From Ramlibacter ginsenosidimutans (lineage in GTDB: Bacteria > Pseudomonadota > Gammaproteobacteria > Burkholderiales > Burkholderiaceae_C): DNA of 64,000 nt. The position numbers were made by a program, and so were the translations under genes. The stretch lies in assembly GCF_042678185.1 (NCBI RefSeq), contig NZ_JBHUDQ010000025.1; one strand, written 5' to 3'. This document shows, piece after piece, positions 9,890 through 18,663 of this stretch (position 1 is its first letter; each line of letters starts with the position of its first letter). The notes under the pieces are model-generated. The model searched no databases and was not told where the DNA came from. It was given only the letters and a program-made list of their open reading frames with translations.

Positions 9890-10405
9890 TCAGCAGCTGA
9901 GGACGGTGTAGACCGTCTGCACCAGGACGCTCGCGCCCCGTCCGCTCTGTCCGCGTCCGACGACGCGGTACGTGTTCACCAGGTTGCAGCCGCTCGACCT
10001 GCGCCCGCCCAAGGCCACGCCACTGGACGGCAGCGTGCGGTTGGCTGCCAGCAGCTCGATCAGGTACCTCTGGTTGGCGTCGCTGCCAGCAACCGAATTG
10101 GTGGATCCCCAGGTCATGGTCACCGGATCGATGCCGTGCGCCGCCATGTAGCCCTGCGGGTAGAGCCCGGTGCCGCTCGCGTAGGTCGTGAAACCGGCGT
10201 TGCGGAAGTTCGTGCCCTGGGACAGCCAGTTCTCCGCCAGTTCGGCGGCGGCCTCCGCCTCGCTGAAGGCGGCGCCTCGGAACTGCACGTTCCCGGCGAG
10301 GGTCTGGCTTGTCCGGGACAGCTTGTACGCCGACAGGCCCAGGACCATCACCAGCGCCATCAGGATCAGCGTCACGACGAGCGAGAAGCCGCGCTGCTGC
10401 TTCAT
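9890..10405 (-). CDS. pilX: Minor pilin assembly protein PilX
   Basis: The product is 171 residues, starting MKQQRGFSLVVTLILMALVM, a prepilin-like N-terminus where cleavage is expected after RG. It then reads SAYKLSRTSQTLAGNVQFRGAAF, typical of PilX (AGN motif, then the Glu/Ala-rich AFSEAEAAAELAENWL helix). The frame extends upstream, but ATG 10405 is selected because it overlaps the pilW stop by four bases (ATGA). It primes pilus assembly with PilV, PilW, FimT and PilY1. Confidence 0.88.
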   Translation of the reverse strand: MKQQRGFSLVVTLILMALVMVLGLSAYKLSRTSQTLAGNVQFRGAAFSEAEAAAELAENWLSQGTNFRNAGFTTYASGTGLYPQGYMAAHGIDPVTMTWGSTNSVAGSDANQRYLIELLAANRTLPSSGVALGGRRSSGCNLVNTYRVVGRGQSGRGASVLVQTVYTVLSC

Positions 10406-11343
10406 TTGTTCCTCACTTGCACGAGCGTGCTGAAGACTTCGCGCCGGTAGCTGTCGTTGACGGTGATCGTCCGGTCGCCGAGGACGTAGCTGGAGTTGTT
10501 GACGTAGCCGGCCTCGGGCGTGCTGGCGCGCACGAGGATCCAGACGCGGACCGCCGACACATCGTTCCACTCGCTGGGAGTGACGGCGGCGTTGATCTGG
10601 TTGGCGTTGTAGAAGCGCGTCTTCAGGTCGGTCGTGGTCCGTCCGTACTGCACCTGCAGCGCTTCGACGTTGCTGGCCACGAGGGCGGAGGTCATGGTGG
10701 GTCCGGAGCCGAGGGAGAGCCGCCACAGGCCGGGCACCTTGGGGGACTCGGTCGTCGATACCGAATAGGGACTGATGTAGAAGACCGAGGTCTGGAGTGC
10801 GTGATCCTCGCGCGGCGTCGCCGTGAACAGGGGCGGCGGCGTGGAGCCCTGGAACACCTCGGCACGGTCGTAGGAGGAGCGGAGGTACAGGGTGTTGCCA
10901 TCCAGCGCGGTGGCTGGCTCGCCGGCTGCCAACCGCGTCACCAGGATGTCGCCGCCAGCGTAATTGGCAGCGGGCACGCAGGTGGCCTGGAACGGGTTGC
11001 TGTCGTTGCTGCCCCAGACCGGCTGCGCGATGTTGATGGCGAACCCGGCCGAGCAGTCGTTCGTCACGACGGGGGCGGTGGTGGTCATCGCGCTGGTCGG
11101 CGCCCAGCTCAATGCGCGGTAGCCAGCGTGCATCAGGCTGCGCCTGAGGACTTCCAGGGCATAGCGGCCGTTGCTGGCGATCTCCGCGGCGCCAGAGTTG
11201 GTCCTCTCGCTGCTGGAGCCCGAGGCAAGCGTGCGGCTCAGGATCACCAGAACCATCAGCGAGATCAGGCAGGCGACCATCAGCTCCACCAGCGTGAAGC
11301 CGCGGCTGGCGCGCCTGCCGCCCCTGACCAGCCCGGCGCTCAT
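10402..11343 (-). CDS. pilW: Minor pilin assembly protein PilW
   Basis: At 313 residues it has the type III signal RGFTLVELMVACLISLMVLVILSR followed by SSGAAEIASNGRYALEVLRRSLMHAGYR, a conserved PilW stretch (the family shows N-x-G-R-Y-A before a Gly-Tyr/Phe). The C-terminal half is beta-rich. The ATG at 11343 overlaps the pilV stop (ATGA), so translation is probably coupled along the operon. Confidence 0.9.
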   Translation of the reverse strand: MSAGLVRGGRRASRGFTLVELMVACLISLMVLVILSRTLASGSSSERTNSGAAEIASNGRYALEVLRRSLMHAGYRALSWAPTSAMTTTAPVVTNDCSAGFAINIAQPVWGSNDSNPFQATCVPAANYAGGDILVTRLAAGEPATALDGNTLYLRSSYDRAEVFQGSTPPPLFTATPREDHALQTSVFYISPYSVSTTESPKVPGLWRLSLGSGPTMTSALVASNVEALQVQYGRTTTDLKTRFYNANQINAAVTPSEWNDVSAVRVWILVRASTPEAGYVNNSSYVLGDRTITVNDSYRREVFSTLVQVRNK

Positions 11344-11870
11344 TGGGCGAGCTCCTTGATCGTGGTCAGGGAGAGCGTCTCGGTGGTGCCGGATGTCGCG
11401 TAGGTGATGCGGTCGGCCTGGGTGACGCGCTCCTGCCACGTCAGGATGATCGTGTAGCGCGAGGTGTCGGTCGCGTCCTGGTCCAGTTCCCACGTGGCGC
11501 CCGGCAGCACGGCAGCCGCCCGGGCTTCCCACACCGCGAGGTCGAAGCTCGCGAGTTCGGTCGCGGTGCAGGGAAAGCTGTTGCAGTCCACCTGCATCGT
11601 GGCGGGTGTGGAGCCGGCGGCCTGCACATACGCACCCGAGCGGGCGGCGTCCCGGTTGTTCTCCATGCGCTCGCCGAGTTCGGCGGAGAGCAGCACGGCC
11701 TGCATCCGGTTGTCCGCTCCCTTCGCGAGCCGGACGCTGCCAGCCAGCAGGCGGGCCTGTCCGAGCAGTGCCATCGCCACGAGCAGCAGGGCGACCATCA
11801 CCTCCAGCATCGAGAAGCCGGCTTGCCTGCGGGCAGCCCGCAGGCGATGGCGCGGTTGCGGGCGTTTCAC
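11340..11870 (-). CDS. pilV: Minor pilin assembly protein PilV
   Basis: The protein has 176 residues. It contains AGFSMLEVMVALLLVAMALL, the PilV-type prepilin signal with cleavage before FSMLEV, followed by an Arg/Asn-rich helix. The start is taken as GTG at 11870 because it overlaps the fimT stop as GTGA. The ORF itself stays open further upstream in the fimT region, where it is a shadow. Two cysteines about 6 residues apart (DCNSFPC) may form a disulfide, as in other PilV proteins. Confidence 0.88.
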   Translation of the reverse strand: MKRPQPRHRLRAARRQAGFSMLEVMVALLLVAMALLGQARLLAGSVRLAKGADNRMQAVLLSAELGERMENNRDAARSGAYVQAAGSTPATMQVDCNSFPCTATELASFDLAVWEARAAAVLPGATWELDQDATDTSRYTIILTWQERVTQADRITYATSGTTETLSLTTIKELAQ

Positions 11871-12430
11871 AGCCTGCTTCCCTTCACGACCCCGGAGGGC
11901 GCCACGGTGGTTGTCAGCGTCGGTGCGCCCGACCAGGTCCCCATGGCCTGGATGGTCGCCGTGGCCGCCCCGACCGACTGTTCGCCGCTCGGTGTGAAGC
12001 GCACGCCAGCCGCCGGCCCGGTCACCTGCGTGGAGCGATCGACGCTGCCATAGAACTGCACGGGGTTGATCAACTGCGCGGTGGACGCATCGCAGGAGCC
12101 GTCCGCATTGGCGTCGTAGCAGATCAGCCAGCCGTTCACGCCCCAGTTGGTGCTGGTGGTGCAGTTCGTGCCAGCGGCATTGCTGGCGCACACGATGACG
12201 TCGACGTTGGCCTTGATCGCCTCGGACCGCGCCCACTGGAGACTGGCGCCCAGGGACGAGGAAACGGAATTGAGACGGAAGCGCTGCCCCAGGCTCACGA
12301 AGCTCGGGATCGCAACCGACGCCAGGACCCCCGCGACCGCCAGGGTGACCATGGCTTCGATCAGCGTGAAGCCGCGCACCGGCGGGCGCGGGTGCGGCCT
12401 GGGGTCTGTGGCATGGGTCCTTAACATCAT
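11867..12430 (-). CDS. fimT: FimT/GspH-like pseudopilin, first gene of the pilus operon
   Basis: The protein has 187 residues, with RGFTLIEAMVTLAVAGVLASVAIPSFVSL as the prepilin signal and helix. The following QRFRLNSVSSSLGASLQWARSEAIKANVDVIVC is the typical FimT/GspH block, and its end includes a beta-rich domain with WLICYDANADGSCDAS. Tandem ATGs at 12430 and 12427 are both usable, and neither has a clear ribosome site. FimT is a minor pilin that binds DNA in some competent bacteria. Whether that applies here cannot be told. Confidence 0.87.
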   Translation of the reverse strand: MMLRTHATDPRPHPRPPVRGFTLIEAMVTLAVAGVLASVAIPSFVSLGQRFRLNSVSSSLGASLQWARSEAIKANVDVIVCASNAAGTNCTTSTNWGVNGWLICYDANADGSCDASTAQLINPVQFYGSVDRSTQVTGPAAGVRFTPSGEQSVGAATATIQAMGTWSGAPTLTTTVAPSGVVKGSRL

Positions 12431-12744
12431 GTAACAAATGATGTCTTTGGTTCCCACGCGCGTCGAGCCCAGATGAGACGAGCGGCTGACCGACTCCGAT
12501 TGCCGGGACGGTCCGAGGCATTTGCATGCGACCGTGGTGGACCAAGCGTCGCTGCCACGCATCGGAGTCGCTGCGGGCCGGGGCTCGGGCGCCGCATCGA
12601 CGCGAGTTCGGCCGTCGATGCAGGCGGTGAGAACGAGGCGCGAGGTTCGCAACTGCGAGGCCCGACGCCGGACGCGTCACGGTCGCTCGCATCGGGTGGA
12701 GCGCAGCCGGGCCGAAGGGGAGTTGGGTTATGATCCCCGGCTCC
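12431..12744. other. Gene-free spacer upstream of fimT and tRNA-Ser
   Basis: No convincing gene was found in these 314 bases. It should hold the leftward promoter of the pilus operon and the rightward promoter of tRNA-Ser. TATGAT at 12729-12734 fits the latter as a -10, 11 bases before the mature tRNA. Open frames crossing it have no family motifs and no ribosome sites. Confidence 0.4.
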
Positions 12745-12838
12745 GGAGCGGTGACCGAGTGGCCGAAGGTGCTCCCCTGCTAAGGGAGTATGCGGGCAAA
12801 AACCTGCATCCAGGGTTCGAATCCCTGCCGCTCCGCCA
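12745..12838 (+). tRNA. tRNA-Ser(GCT)
   Basis: The acceptor arm GGAGCGG (12745-12751) pairs with CCGCTCC (12828-12834). Discriminator G and encoded CCA follow. The anticodon loop CTGCTAA (12777-12783) gives anticodon GCT at 12779-12781. A long variable arm and GGTTCGAATCC T-arm are present, as expected for a class II serine tRNA. Confidence 0.97.
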
Positions 12839-12845
12839 ACATCGA

Positions 12846-12869
12846 GGCCCGCTGCGAAGCGGGCCTTTT
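12846..12869 (+). terminator. Intrinsic terminator of tRNA-Ser
   Basis: GGCCCGCT (12846-12853) and AGCGGGCC (12858-12865) form a perfect 8-bp stem with a GCGA loop, followed by TTTT. It lies 8 bases after the tRNA CCA. Confidence 0.85.
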
Positions 12870-12918
12870 CATTGGAGGCCTCGTCACCTCCGTGGACTCA
12901 CGAGCCGCTCCTCCCGCC

Positions 12919-13098
12919 ATGCCGGACAACCTCGCCGCAGTCCTGATCGTCGTGGTGTTCGCCGCACTCGCGTTCGGCCTTTCGCGCCTGTTGGCGCGCC
13001 GACGGGACGGCAAGCGCCGCAGCCGCGACGAGGCCGTGCAACGCGCGACGGAAAGCCGGCAGGTCCGGCGCGCGCGCGAGCGCCGCGGCCGCGATTAG
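12919..13098 (+). CDS. Small single-pass membrane protein, unknown function
   Basis: This is a 59-residue ORF, MPDNLAAVLIVVVFAALAFG and onward, with one membrane helix (about residues 5-24) followed by a very basic Arg-rich tail of about 33 residues. The ATG at 12919 is preferred to earlier in-frame starts, which would lie inside the tRNA and terminator. It ends 25 bases before a bidirectional terminator. I do not recognise a family. The charge layout predicts an inner-membrane anchor with a cytoplasmic C-terminus. Confidence 0.5.
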   Translation: MPDNLAAVLIVVVFAALAFGLSRLLARRRDGKRRSRDEAVQRATESRQVRRARERRGRD

Positions 13099-13123
13099 CT
13101 GCCAGTTTCATCGAGCCAAAAAG

Positions 13124-13147
13124 AAAAGCCGCCCGAAGGCGGCTTTT
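13124..13147. terminator. Bidirectional intrinsic terminator
   Basis: AAAAGCCGCC (13124-13133) and GGCGGCTTTT (13138-13147) are perfectly complementary around a CGAA loop. There is a T-run on the right and an A-run on the left, so it can end transcripts from both the small plus-strand gene and the minus-strand gene at 13167. Confidence 0.88.
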
Positions 13148-13166
13148 CACTCCCTGACACGTCCTT

Positions 13167-13343
13167 TTATCTCTGCGCAGAGGGCTTGTCGCCCGTCTTG
13201 CTGCGATCGTTGCGGCGGCGTTCGCCCGCGGCCCCGGGCCTGCGCGATCCGCCGGCCCGCAACTCCAGGCCATAGGAATTCGCCGTGACCGCCAGGATGG
13301 CGGGCACCCGGTCAAGCATCGCCGTCGTCTTCGTCTCGTTCAT
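13167..13343 (-). CDS. Small basic protein downstream of the TRAP transporter, unknown
   Basis: This is a 58-residue ORF starting MNETKTTAMLDRVPAILAVT, with ATG at 13343 preceded by GGGAAGAAGAAAAG, an acceptable ribosome site. The N-terminal half is mildly hydrophobic, while the C-terminal half is rich in Arg, Gly and Lys and probably disordered. It ends 20 bases before the bidirectional terminator, which supports a real transcription unit. No family recognised. Confidence 0.45.
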   Translation of the reverse strand: MNETKTTAMLDRVPAILAVTANSYGLELRAGGSRRPGAAGERRRNDRSKTGDKPSAQR

Positions 13344-13462
13344 CTTTTCTTCTTCCCTGTACTGCTCTGGTGCGACTGTGTCGCTTGTCTGTGTGACTGC
13401 AACGGAAAGAAGTATGGGGCGCAGCTCGTGCCTGCCGTGCAGGTGTGCTGCGTCAGCGGAGG

Positions 13463-15685
13463 TCAGCGGTATCTGACATCCAGCTCGGCCGCGACCACGC
13501 GCGCGGGTTGCCTGTGCATCGCTACCTGGCGCACCAGCACCGGCATGATGATCAGCGCACCGGCGATCGTGACCCACAGGCCCGGCGCGATCAGCAGGAC
13601 GGCCGCCGCCAGGCACAGGAGCTGTTCCCAGCGTTTCAGTTCGACCAGCAGGAAGCGGCTCAGTGCGGCCGCGAGCACCACGATGCCGAGCACGCAGCCC
13701 ACGAAGGTGATGGCGAAGCTCGACCAGGTGAAGCCCTTGGCCACGATGAGCAACGAGGGCGAGAACACGAACACGAAGGGCACCAGTGCCTTGGCCAGAC
13801 CGAGGCGGAACGCCATGTTGCCGGTCTTGAAGGGATCGCTGCCGGCCATTCCCGCGGCTGCGTAGGCGGCGAGGGCAACGGGTGGCGTGATGTCCGCGAG
13901 CACGCCGTAGTAGAAGACGAAGAAGTGCGCGACCAGGGGCTGCACGCCCATCTGCACGAGCGTGGGCGCCGCCACCGTCACCATGATGATGTAGTTGGCG
14001 GTCGTCGGGATCCCGCAGCCCATGAGGATGCACACCACCCCGGTCATCGCGAGCGCCGAGAACAGCGTGAGCGACTGCAGGTTCACCAGGAACGACGGGA
14101 GCACGGAGGCGACGCCGGTGGCGATGGTCTGCGCCCAGGCCGTGATGATGTAGCTGATCTTGAAGCCGACGCCCGTGAGCGTGACGACACCGATGACGAT
14201 GCCGACCGTGGCAGCAGCGGCGCCCACTGCAAGAGCGTACTTGGCGCCGGTCTCGAACGCCTCGACCAGCACGCCGTGCCCGATCCGGCCCGTGATGCCG
14301 GCGAGCTTCCAGCCTGCGAGCGCCACGACGACGCCCGTCGCGAACAGCGCCAGCTTCACCTGGTCCGTCGCGCCGCCGAAGTCGCCGAAGGCGATCAGCG
14401 CCAGGAGCGCGTGCAACACGGCGAACAGCGCCCAGTTCGCGGGCCGGTTGCCGCTGGTGCGGGTGGTCAAGCCGACGATCGCGCAGGAACTGATGCCGGT
14501 GAAGGCGGACAGGTAGGGCGTGCGCCCGGACACCAGGATGCCGATCAGCAGGAACAGCGGGATGAGCGTGGGCCACCGCTCCTTGAGCGATGCGCGCAGC
14601 TTCGGCATCTCCTCCTCGGTGAGCCCGCGCAGGCCGAAGCGCTTCGCCTCGAAGTGCACCTGCATGAACACCCCGAAGAAGTGCATGAACGCGGGCACCA
14701 CGGCCGCGGCGATGATGGTCTGGTAAGGGACGTTCAGGAATTCGACCATCAGGAACGCCGCGGCCCCCAGCACGGGCGGCGTGATCTGCCCGCCGGTGGA
14801 GGATGCGGCTTCGACGGCGGCGGCGAACTCGCGGCGGTAGCCGACGCGGATCATCGCGGGAATGGTCAGCGATCCGACCGTGACCGCATTGGCGACCGAC
14901 GATCCGGACAGCATGCCGAACATCGCCGAGCCGAACACGCTCACCTTGGCCGGGCCGCCGGCATAGCGGCCCGCGATGCTCGACGCGATGTCCAGGAACA
15001 GCTGCCCCAGGCCGATGCGCGTCGCCATGACGCCGAACAGCACGAAGTGGAAGACGTAGGTCGCCACCACGCCTACCGCCACGCCGTAGATGCCCTGGCT
15101 GGTGAGGTACTGGTGGTTGATCATCTGGCCCCAGCTCGCGCCCGCATGTTTCAGCAGGCCCGGGAACCAGGGACCGAAGAGCGCGTAAATGGTGAAGCCG
15201 ATCGCGATCAGGGGCAAGGGCCAGCCCATGGCGCGGCGTGTCGCCTCGAGCAGCGTGATGAACAGGATGGAGCCCATCACGACGTCGGTCGTGCTCGGAT
15301 TGCCGACCCGGAACGCGAGGTCGTCGAAGACGTAGGGGATGTACAGCACGCTCACGGCGCAGCCGATGGCCAGAAGCCAGTCCGCCAGCGGCACGCCGCC
15401 CGGCCGGTGCCACGTGGACACCATGTGCGCGTCATACGCACGCTTGCTGTGCGGAAACACGAGGAAGATCAGTCCCAGCACGAAGGCCAGGTGCACGCCG
15501 CGGTGCGTGGTCTCGCGCAGCAGGCCGAAGCCTGCGGTGTAGTAGTGGAACAGCGAAAGCGCGATCAGCAGCCCGATGACGATCCAGGTGGCCGGCGCCA
15601 CCGTCTGCCGGAAGCGCATCTCGGGGTCGAACTTCTGCTCCAGCTCCTGCAGCTTGCGCTCGTCGAGCGTGGTCTCGATGGTCAT
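13463..15685 (-). CDS. TRAP transporter fused permease (TAXI type)
   Basis: The protein has 740 residues and about 16-19 hydrophobic segments. It is a fusion of the small (DctQ-like) and large (DctM-like) permease subunits as seen in TAXI-type tripartite ATP-independent periplasmic transporters. Recognisable DctM-type stretches include SSIAGRYAGGPAKVSVFGSA with GMLSGSSVANAVTVG and the GCGIPTTANYIIMVTVAAPT repeat. It imports an organic acid-like solute using an ion gradient. The start MTIETTLDERK at 15685 has GGAGAG just upstream. The cognate receptor gene lies directly upstream (15743-16696). Confidence 0.92.
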   Translation of the reverse strand: MTIETTLDERKLQELEQKFDPEMRFRQTVAPATWIVIGLLIALSLFHYYTAGFGLLRETTHRGVHLAFVLGLIFLVFPHSKRAYDAHMVSTWHRPGGVPLADWLLAIGCAVSVLYIPYVFDDLAFRVGNPSTTDVVMGSILFITLLEATRRAMGWPLPLIAIGFTIYALFGPWFPGLLKHAGASWGQMINHQYLTSQGIYGVAVGVVATYVFHFVLFGVMATRIGLGQLFLDIASSIAGRYAGGPAKVSVFGSAMFGMLSGSSVANAVTVGSLTIPAMIRVGYRREFAAAVEAASSTGGQITPPVLGAAAFLMVEFLNVPYQTIIAAAVVPAFMHFFGVFMQVHFEAKRFGLRGLTEEEMPKLRASLKERWPTLIPLFLLIGILVSGRTPYLSAFTGISSCAIVGLTTRTSGNRPANWALFAVLHALLALIAFGDFGGATDQVKLALFATGVVVALAGWKLAGITGRIGHGVLVEAFETGAKYALAVGAAAATVGIVIGVVTLTGVGFKISYIITAWAQTIATGVASVLPSFLVNLQSLTLFSALAMTGVVCILMGCGIPTTANYIIMVTVAAPTLVQMGVQPLVAHFFVFYYGVLADITPPVALAAYAAAGMAGSDPFKTGNMAFRLGLAKALVPFVFVFSPSLLIVAKGFTWSSFAITFVGCVLGIVVLAAALSRFLLVELKRWEQLLCLAAAVLLIAPGLWVTIAGALIIMPVLVRQVAMHRQPARVVAAELDVRYR

Positions 15686-15742
15686 GGACTCTCCAAACAA
15701 AAACAGGGAGGCCGCGCCTCCCTGCCTGCGTGCGCGGGCGGC

Positions 15743-16696
15743 TTACTTCAGCAGGCCCGCTTCCTTGTAGAACTTCTCCGCACCCGGGTGGAACGGGATG
15801 CCGGCGCCTTGCACCGCATTCTGCTTGGTGATGAACTTGCCCTTCGCATGCCCGGCCTGCAGCGCCTTCTGCGCCGGCTCGCTGTACATCGCCTTGGTGA
15901 TCTCGTAGACCGTCTCGGTGGGGATCTTGGCGCTGGTCACCAGCTGCGCGCTCACCGCCAGCGTGTCGACCGCGGCCACGTCCTTGTACGTGCCCGCGTC
16001 GATGTGGTGGACGGAGAACCAGGGGCTGGACTTCAACAGCGCCTGCGCCTGCGGGCCGCCCAGCGGGACCAGTTCGATGCCGGTGCCGCTGGAGGCGAGC
16101 TCGGCGATCGCGCCGGCCGGCGCGCCACCGACGAAGAAGAACGCATCCAGCGAGCCGTCCTTCAGCTTGTCGCCGGCCTGGTTCGGCTTGATGTACTCCG
16201 GCTTGATGTCGGACTCCTTCAGGCCCCAGGCGGCCAGCACCATGCGCGCGTCGACCAGCGTGCCGGAGCCGGGCTCGTCGAGCGCGACGCGCTTGCCGCG
16301 CAGGTCCGCCACGCTCTTGATGCCGGAGCCCTTCTTCACCACCAGGTGGATGTCTTCCGGATAGAGCGTCGCGATCAGGCGCAGGTCCGTGACCTTGGGC
16401 TTGCCTTCGAAGGCGCCCGTGCCGGTGTAGGCCCAGGTGGCCACGTCGGACTGCGAGAAGCCGGCTTCCATCGACCCGCTGGACACCGCGTTGACGTTCG
16501 CCAGCGAGCCGTTGCTGGCCTGCGCGGTCGCGATGATCTTGCCCGGCTGCGACACCGCATTGGCGATCATGCCGCCGACGGGGTAATAGGTGCCGGCGGT
16601 GCCGCCGGTGCCGATGCGGAAGAACTGCTGCGCGTGGGCCGCGCCGGCCAAAGCGAGGACGGCGCTCAGGGCCACGGCCCATTTCTTGACGTTCAT
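15743..16696 (-). CDS. TAXI-family solute receptor for the TRAP transporter
   Basis: The protein has 317 residues: a signal peptide (1-22, ending AGAAHA) and then QFFRIGTGGTAGTYYPVGGMIANAVS, the defining TAXI N-terminus. The remainder is a two-lobed periplasmic binding fold (for example GKRVALDEPGSGTLVDARMVL). The frame is open further upstream through hslR, but ATG 16696 is the only start giving a signal peptide. It delivers ligand to the fused permease 58 bases downstream. TAXI ligands are usually glutamate or other carboxylates. The substrate is not deducible here. Confidence 0.93.
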   Translation of the reverse strand: MNVKKWAVALSAVLALAGAAHAQQFFRIGTGGTAGTYYPVGGMIANAVSQPGKIIATAQASNGSLANVNAVSSGSMEAGFSQSDVATWAYTGTGAFEGKPKVTDLRLIATLYPEDIHLVVKKGSGIKSVADLRGKRVALDEPGSGTLVDARMVLAAWGLKESDIKPEYIKPNQAGDKLKDGSLDAFFFVGGAPAGAIAELASSGTGIELVPLGGPQAQALLKSSPWFSVHHIDAGTYKDVAAVDTLAVSAQLVTSAKIPTETVYEITKAMYSEPAQKALQAGHAKGKFITKQNAVQGAGIPFHPGAEKFYKEAGLLK

Positions 16697-16815
16697 GTGT
16701 CTCTCCTCGTGACGATCAGGACAAGGCAAGAAGTAGACCACCCTTGCCGAACCGGCCTGCCTAGTGGATTCACCGAGAAGAGCATGCGGCCCCGCGACCG
16801 CTGCGTGGGGCGCGC

Positions 16816-17250
16816 TCAGCGCTTGTGCGGACCTTCGTCGTCGATCGAAGCGCTCCAGCGGTCGCCCCAGCCCTGGCGCTGCGCGTCGTCCAGTTCGCGG
16901 CGTCCGCGCTTGGTGGGCCTGCCGTGTTCGATGGACAGCGACGGCTCCGGCGCGATGCGTCGCTGCTCCGCGGCGCGTTCGCGCGCCTGCAGGCTTTCGG
17001 GCGTCTCTTCGTACAGGCGCTGCGCCACGGGGGCCGGGCCCCGGACGTCCGACAAGCCCTTGACCACGACGGTGCGCGTCTGCCCTTCGCGCCGCAGCGA
17101 GACCGTGTCGCCGAGCTTCACCTCGCGCGCAGGTTTCACCTCCTGGCCGTTGATGGCGACGCGGCCCTTGTCGATCTCCTCCGTTGCCAGGCTGCGGGTC
17201 TTGTAGAACCGCGCGGCCCACAGCCATTTGTCGATACGCAATCTTTCCAT
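16816..17250 (-). CDS. hslR: Heat-shock protein 15-type S4 RNA-binding protein
   Basis: At 144 residues it is near E. coli Hsp15 (133). The S4 domain is at residues 1-65: MERLRIDKWLWAARFYKTRS, then KGRVAINGQEVKPAREVKLGD. Hsp15 binds stalled 50S subunits still carrying nascent chain-tRNA and helps recycle them. The C-terminal tail is basic. Its ATG begins immediately after the stop of the upstream sensor kinase gene (no intervening base), so it is probably cotranscribed and coupled with the two-component genes, an unusual partner for hslR. Confidence 0.93.
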   Translation of the reverse strand: MERLRIDKWLWAARFYKTRSLATEEIDKGRVAINGQEVKPAREVKLGDTVSLRREGQTRTVVVKGLSDVRGPAPVAQRLYEETPESLQARERAAEQRRIAPEPSLSIEHGRPTKRGRRELDDAQRQGWGDRWSASIDDEGPHKR

Positions 17251-18663
17251 TCAGGATCCATTGTGGGCCAGCGGAAGCCGCGCGGTGGCGTCGAGCCCCG
17301 CGACGCGCCGGTCCTTTTCACGGTTTTCGAGCTGGATGCTGCCGCCCAGGGCGTGGACGATCTCCTGGCAGATCGCCAGGCCCAGCCCGGAGCCGCTGCG
17401 CACGTCGCCGGCGGAGAAGGGCTGGAACAGCCGCGCCTCAAGCTCTGCCGAAATGCCCGGGCCGCTGTCGCTCACCACCAGGGCGGCGCTGCGCGCATCG
17501 GCCAGCACGCGCACCGACAGCGCGCCGCCTGCGGGCGTGTGCCCGATGGCGTTGTGCAGCAGGTTGCGCGCGAGTTCGCGCAGCATCCATTCGTGCGCGG
17601 CCACCGGCGCCGGCTGGGTCTCGATGTCGAAGTCGATGTCCTTGTCGGCGACCAGGGGGGCGAGCTCGAGCGCCATCGCCCGCACGGCCTGGCCCAGGTC
17701 GTTCACCTGCGTGTCCGCCTGCTGGCGCAGCTGTTCGACCTTGGCCAGGGAGAGCATCTGGTTGGCGAGCACGGTGGCGCGATCGACGGTCTCGCTGATC
17801 TCGGCCAGCGCTTGCCGCGGCTCCACGTCACCGCGCAGCGCCGACTGCACTTGCGTCTTCAGCACCGCCAGCGGCGTGCGCAGCTGGTGCGAGGTGTCGC
17901 GCACGAAGCGCTTCTGGTTTTCCAGCAGGTGCGCCAGCCGGCGCATCACTTCGTTGGTTGCGTCCAGCAGCGGGACCAGTTCCCTGGGTGCCTCGCGCGC
18001 CACCAGCGGCGTGAGATCGCCTTCCGGGCGCGCCTGCAGTTCGCGGCTCAGCCGGCGCACCGGACGGGTCGCGGCCTGCACCACCAGCACGACCACCAGG
18101 CCGATGAGCGCCACGAGCGCTGCCTGCTGCCACAGGAAATCGAAGAGGATGCGGCGCGTCAGCTTGCGGCGCAGCTCCAGCGTTTCCGCCACCTGCACCA
18201 CCGCCATGCCGCGGCCGGTGGCGCTGGCCACCGGCTGCAGCAGCACCGCCACGCGCACCTGCATGTCGCGATAGCGCGTGTCGTAGAAATCGACCAGCGC
18301 CGCATAGGGCGGCTGGGCCGGGATGCTGCCGTGCCACACGGGCAGGTCGTCGAAGCCGGAGACGAGCCGGCCGCGCAGGTCGGAGACCCGGTAGTACATG
18401 CGCGTCTGCAGGTCCGCTTCGAAGGCCTCGAGCGCCGAATAGGGCACGGCCGAACGCAGCACTGCGTTCTCGTCGTAGCCTCGCACGTCCAGCTCCTCGC
18501 CGATGGACTTGGCCGATGCGAGCAGCGTGCGGTCGTACGCCGTGTTCACGGCGTCCAGCGTCTTGCGGTACAGCGTCCAGGCGTTGACCGCGACGACCAG
18601 TCCGATCGGCAGCAGGATGCCCGCGAGCAGGACCGCCCGCAGCGAACGCGGTCGCAGGTTCAT
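17251..18663 (-). CDS. Sensor histidine kinase (TctE-like)
   Basis: The protein has 470 residues: TM1 at about 9-29, a periplasmic sensor region to about 165, TM2 at about 175-195, HAMP, then HisKA with FVRDTSHQLRTPLAVLK (phospho-acceptor His near residue 260). The ATPase core carries NLLHNAIGHTP, DSGPGIS and GSGLGLAI. Sequence style and neighbours fit the TctE/QseC group, which in proteobacteria senses tricarboxylates and controls TctC-type uptake. It overlaps the response regulator stop by four bases (ATGA). Signal identity is inference. Confidence 0.92.
   Translation of the reverse strand: MNLRPRSLRAVLLAGILLPIGLVVAVNAWTLYRKTLDAVNTAYDRTLLASAKSIGEELDVRGYDENAVLRSAVPYSALEAFEADLQTRMYYRVSDLRGRLVSGFDDLPVWHGSIPAQPPYAALVDFYDTRYRDMQVRVAVLLQPVASATGRGMAVVQVAETLELRRKLTRRILFDFLWQQAALVALIGLVVVLVVQAATRPVRRLSRELQARPEGDLTPLVAREAPRELVPLLDATNEVMRRLAHLLENQKRFVRDTSHQLRTPLAVLKTQVQSALRGDVEPRQALAEISETVDRATVLANQMLSLAKVEQLRQQADTQVNDLGQAVRAMALELAPLVADKDIDFDIETQPAPVAAHEWMLRELARNLLHNAIGHTPAGGALSVRVLADARSAALVVSDSGPGISAELEARLFQPFSAGDVRSGSGLGLAICQEIVHALGGSIQLENREKDRRVAGLDATARLPLAHNGS

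Noticed and set aside
12522..13157. 211-residue ORF across tRNA-Ser and its terminator
   Set aside because: Includes a mature tRNA and a terminator. Arg/Pro-rich shadow.
13445..17206. 1253-residue plus-strand open frame across the TRAP/TAXI/hslR genes
   Set aside because: Antisense shadow. Its composition is Arg/His/Asp/Gly-rich without domains, and three recognisable genes occupy the other strand.
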